Positions 4,779 through 6,194 of a stretch of DNA of 6,194 nt are shown piece after piece (within the stretch, counting starts at the first letter, position 1; the number at the start of each line of letters is the position of its first letter). The translations under genes were made by a program, and so were the position numbers. Origin of the DNA: Planctomycetaceae bacterium (lineage in GTDB: Bacteria > Planctomycetota > Planctomycetia > Pirellulales > Thermoguttaceae); NCBI GenBank assembly GCA_031257725.1, contig JAIROD010000470.1, forward strand, positions 1 to 6,194. Reading direction: 5' to 3'. Below the pieces are notes generated by a model, which did no database searches, had not been told where the DNA came from, and worked only from the letters and a program-made list of their open reading frames with translations.

Positions 4779-6143
4779 ATGTTTCGTTCCATTTTCTCTC
4801 AAAAACCGGAAAAAAAAACGAGTCGGTCATTGCGTTTTGAATCGCTTGAATTTCGGGAATTGTTAAGTATTTCGGCAACGGAAGTTCCTCAACCGGCATT
4901 TGAACCCGCCGAATCCGTTTGTGTTAATACTTCCAATGTTTCGGAATCGTCCGGTGTTTCGGAATCATCAACTATTTTGAAATCGTCAGGCGTTTCAGGG
5001 GAGTCCGAATCCATCAGTACAGAACAAATCCAATCGGCAACCGTTTTTGTACCGCTGGCGGCAGATACTACGGTCAATCTGGCGCCGCCGAAATCCGCCC
5101 GACCGGCGTACAAAGCCACGCCGACAACATTGGAAATTTATTGGAGTTCTCCTGTTGCCACCAAAACACTGAATATTTCGGAAATTACAGGATTTGAGAT
5201 TGTTGTACGAAATTCTAAGACAAAAGAACAAATTGGCAATACGATTCCGGGTGATAAGGATGATCGTTCTATTTTGCTGGAAGGGTTGGAGGTTAAAACA
5301 CGTTATGAGATTACGATCACTTCCTGCGGTGGTACGGGAACTTCCAACGCCAAAGCCGCTCTCAAAGTTAACGCCACAACAGCGGCGTTTCCCGCAATCA
5401 CTGCAAGAGCATCAAATTTAACACTGACTTCCGCCAATTTAACAATCACAGACAAAGATAAAGTGATTCCGTTTGTTGACGGCAAAACAACGAAAACCTA
5501 TACAATTGAATACGTTGAAAAAACTGCCTCAACTCCGAATTGGAGTGATGCGTCAACCAAAACTAAAACTATTGATCCTGGTGCGTTGGTTCAGGATGTG
5601 AAAAAGGGAACGGTTGTTGTCAAGATTGATGGTCTGAAGCCGGGCGTTCAGTATTTTTTCCGTGTCAACTCTTCCTACAGCGACGGTGTAACAGACATCG
5701 CTGTTGTCGGACGACATTCCACATTAAAAACCGCCACACTGCCGGCAACAACGATTTCAAAAACTTTCTTTTCACTCAATAAAACAAATTACGAACTTGC
5801 TCTCGGTTTGAACGGAAAAGTTGCCAACATTAACAAACTCGATAGCGGTACGACAATCAGTTTTTCGCTGTGGGTTTCAACTGCTACTAAGGTTGAGAAA
5901 GGAACGGGAAAACTGGAAGAGGCACAAAGTATTACTTCATTAAGTTTCACTACGGTTGATTCCAAAGGAGTATTTTCGATGGAACCGATTGATCTTCAAT
6001 TGCTGATTGATGCTTTAGGGGCTGCAAAAATGCTTGCCTCCAAAACCATTTCTATTCAACTGGAAGTTTCTTTCAACGGAATCGCAACAACTGCCTATTC
6101 TAAAATGGTGAAAATTTCCATGCCCGCATGGTACAATATTTAA
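4779..6143 (+). CDS. Planctomycete-type surface protein with two fibronectin III-like domains
   Basis: The 454-residue product is probably exported and held at or outside the cell surface. The N-terminus is basic (KPEKKTSRSLR) and followed by SLEFRELLSIS (22-32), a variant of the LEPRxLLS signature of large planctomycetal extracellular proteins. No ordinary signal peptide with a hydrophobic core is visible, as is common in that group. Residues 50-80 are Ser/Glu-rich with imperfect SSGVSES repeats, likely a flexible linker. About 101-199 reads as a fibronectin III-like domain (APPKSARPAYKATPTTLEIYWSSP, then ITGFEIVVRN, then LEGLEVKTRYEITITS). About 204-319 is a second one (YTIEYVEK, then IDGLKPGVQYFFRVNSSYSDG). 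The rest (320-454) is beta-rich and unassigned, and I see no dockerin, membrane anchor or sorting motif at the C-terminus. There are only two cysteines. The ATG is preceded by GGA at a usable distance. It could serve adhesion or matrix binding; no enzyme motif is present. A repeat-filled gap isolates it from the kinase gene. Confidence 0.85.
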   Translation: MFRSIFSQKPEKKTSRSLRFESLEFRELLSISATEVPQPAFEPAESVCVNTSNVSESSGVSESSTILKSSGVSGESESISTEQIQSATVFVPLAADTTVNLAPPKSARPAYKATPTTLEIYWSSPVATKTLNISEITGFEIVVRNSKTKEQIGNTIPGDKDDRSILLEGLEVKTRYEITITSCGGTGTSNAKAALKVNATTAAFPAITARASNLTLTSANLTITDKDKVIPFVDGKTTKTYTIEYVEKTASTPNWSDASTKTKTIDPGALVQDVKKGTVVVKIDGLKPGVQYFFRVNSSYSDGVTDIAVVGRHSTLKTATLPATTISKTFFSLNKTNYELALGLNGKVANINKLDSGTTISFSLWVSTATKVEKGTGKLEEAQSITSLSFTTVDSKGVFSMEPIDLQLLIDALGAAKMLASKTISIQLEVSFNGIATTAYSKMVKISMPAWYNI

Positions 6144-6151
6144 ACAACTTC

Positions 6152-6194
6152 GTAACAGTCTATTTTTATTTTCAACCTATTAATTAATAGTTAA
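6152..6194. repeat. Left edge of a further repeat copy, with 14-base palindrome
   Basis: GTAACAGTCTATTTTTATTTT (6152-6172) closely matches the left edge of the inverted repeat at 4176-4196, and it begins eight bases after the stop codon of the surface-protein gene. It is followed by CTATTAATTAATAG (6177-6190), a perfect palindrome whose ATTAATAGTTAA end is nearly the reverse complement of the TTAACTATTAAC heptamer run in the 120-base repeat. The window ends inside it, so the element is partial. Confidence 0.45.

Overview
The window most likely comes from a member of the Planctomycetota with fairly AT-rich DNA. Two proteins point there. The rightmost one opens with a basic N-terminus followed by an LExRxLLS-type motif (here LEFRELLS), typical of planctomycetal surface and extracellular proteins. 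The leftmost one combines a signal peptide, one TPR-like unit and a C-x4-CH motif in an arrangement I associate with planctomycetal hypothetical proteins. This placement is inferred from protein style; no rRNA or other phylogenetic marker is present.

Layout. Positions 1-628 contain no convincing gene. They hold a compact GC-rich, hairpin-rich island (about 97-209) that may be a structured RNA or a decayed element, a long imperfect inverted repeat (263-380) and an AT-rich stretch. A minus-strand gene (629-1951) encodes an exported protein with the C-x4-CH motif. A 496-base divergent intergenic region follows (1952-2447). It contains a good minus-strand promoter whose -10 box is the centre of a perfect 12-base palindrome, a leader hairpin, two 16-base direct repeats exactly 31 bases apart, a perfect 11-bp stem and a dispersed 15-mer also found at 401. 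A plus-strand gene (2448-4151) encodes a membrane-bound hybrid sensor histidine kinase with a receiver domain. The next intergenic region (4152-4778) is almost filled by repeats: a long hairpin-forming inverted repeat (4176-4302) and a 120-base tandem repeat in about 2.5 copies (4305-4606), then a 9-bp hairpin. The last gene (4779-6143, plus) encodes a probable surface protein with two fibronectin type III-like domains. Right after it (6152-6194) the left edge of the same inverted-repeat family seems to start again.

The three genes do not look like one operon: the first two diverge, and the second and third are separated by 627 bases of repeats. No pathway links them on sequence evidence. The most unusual content is the density of distinct non-coding repeat families in the gaps and their tendency to begin within a few bases of stop codons. 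I found no convincing complete mobile element, CRISPR array, tRNA or rRNA, and no clear undescribed multi-gene system.
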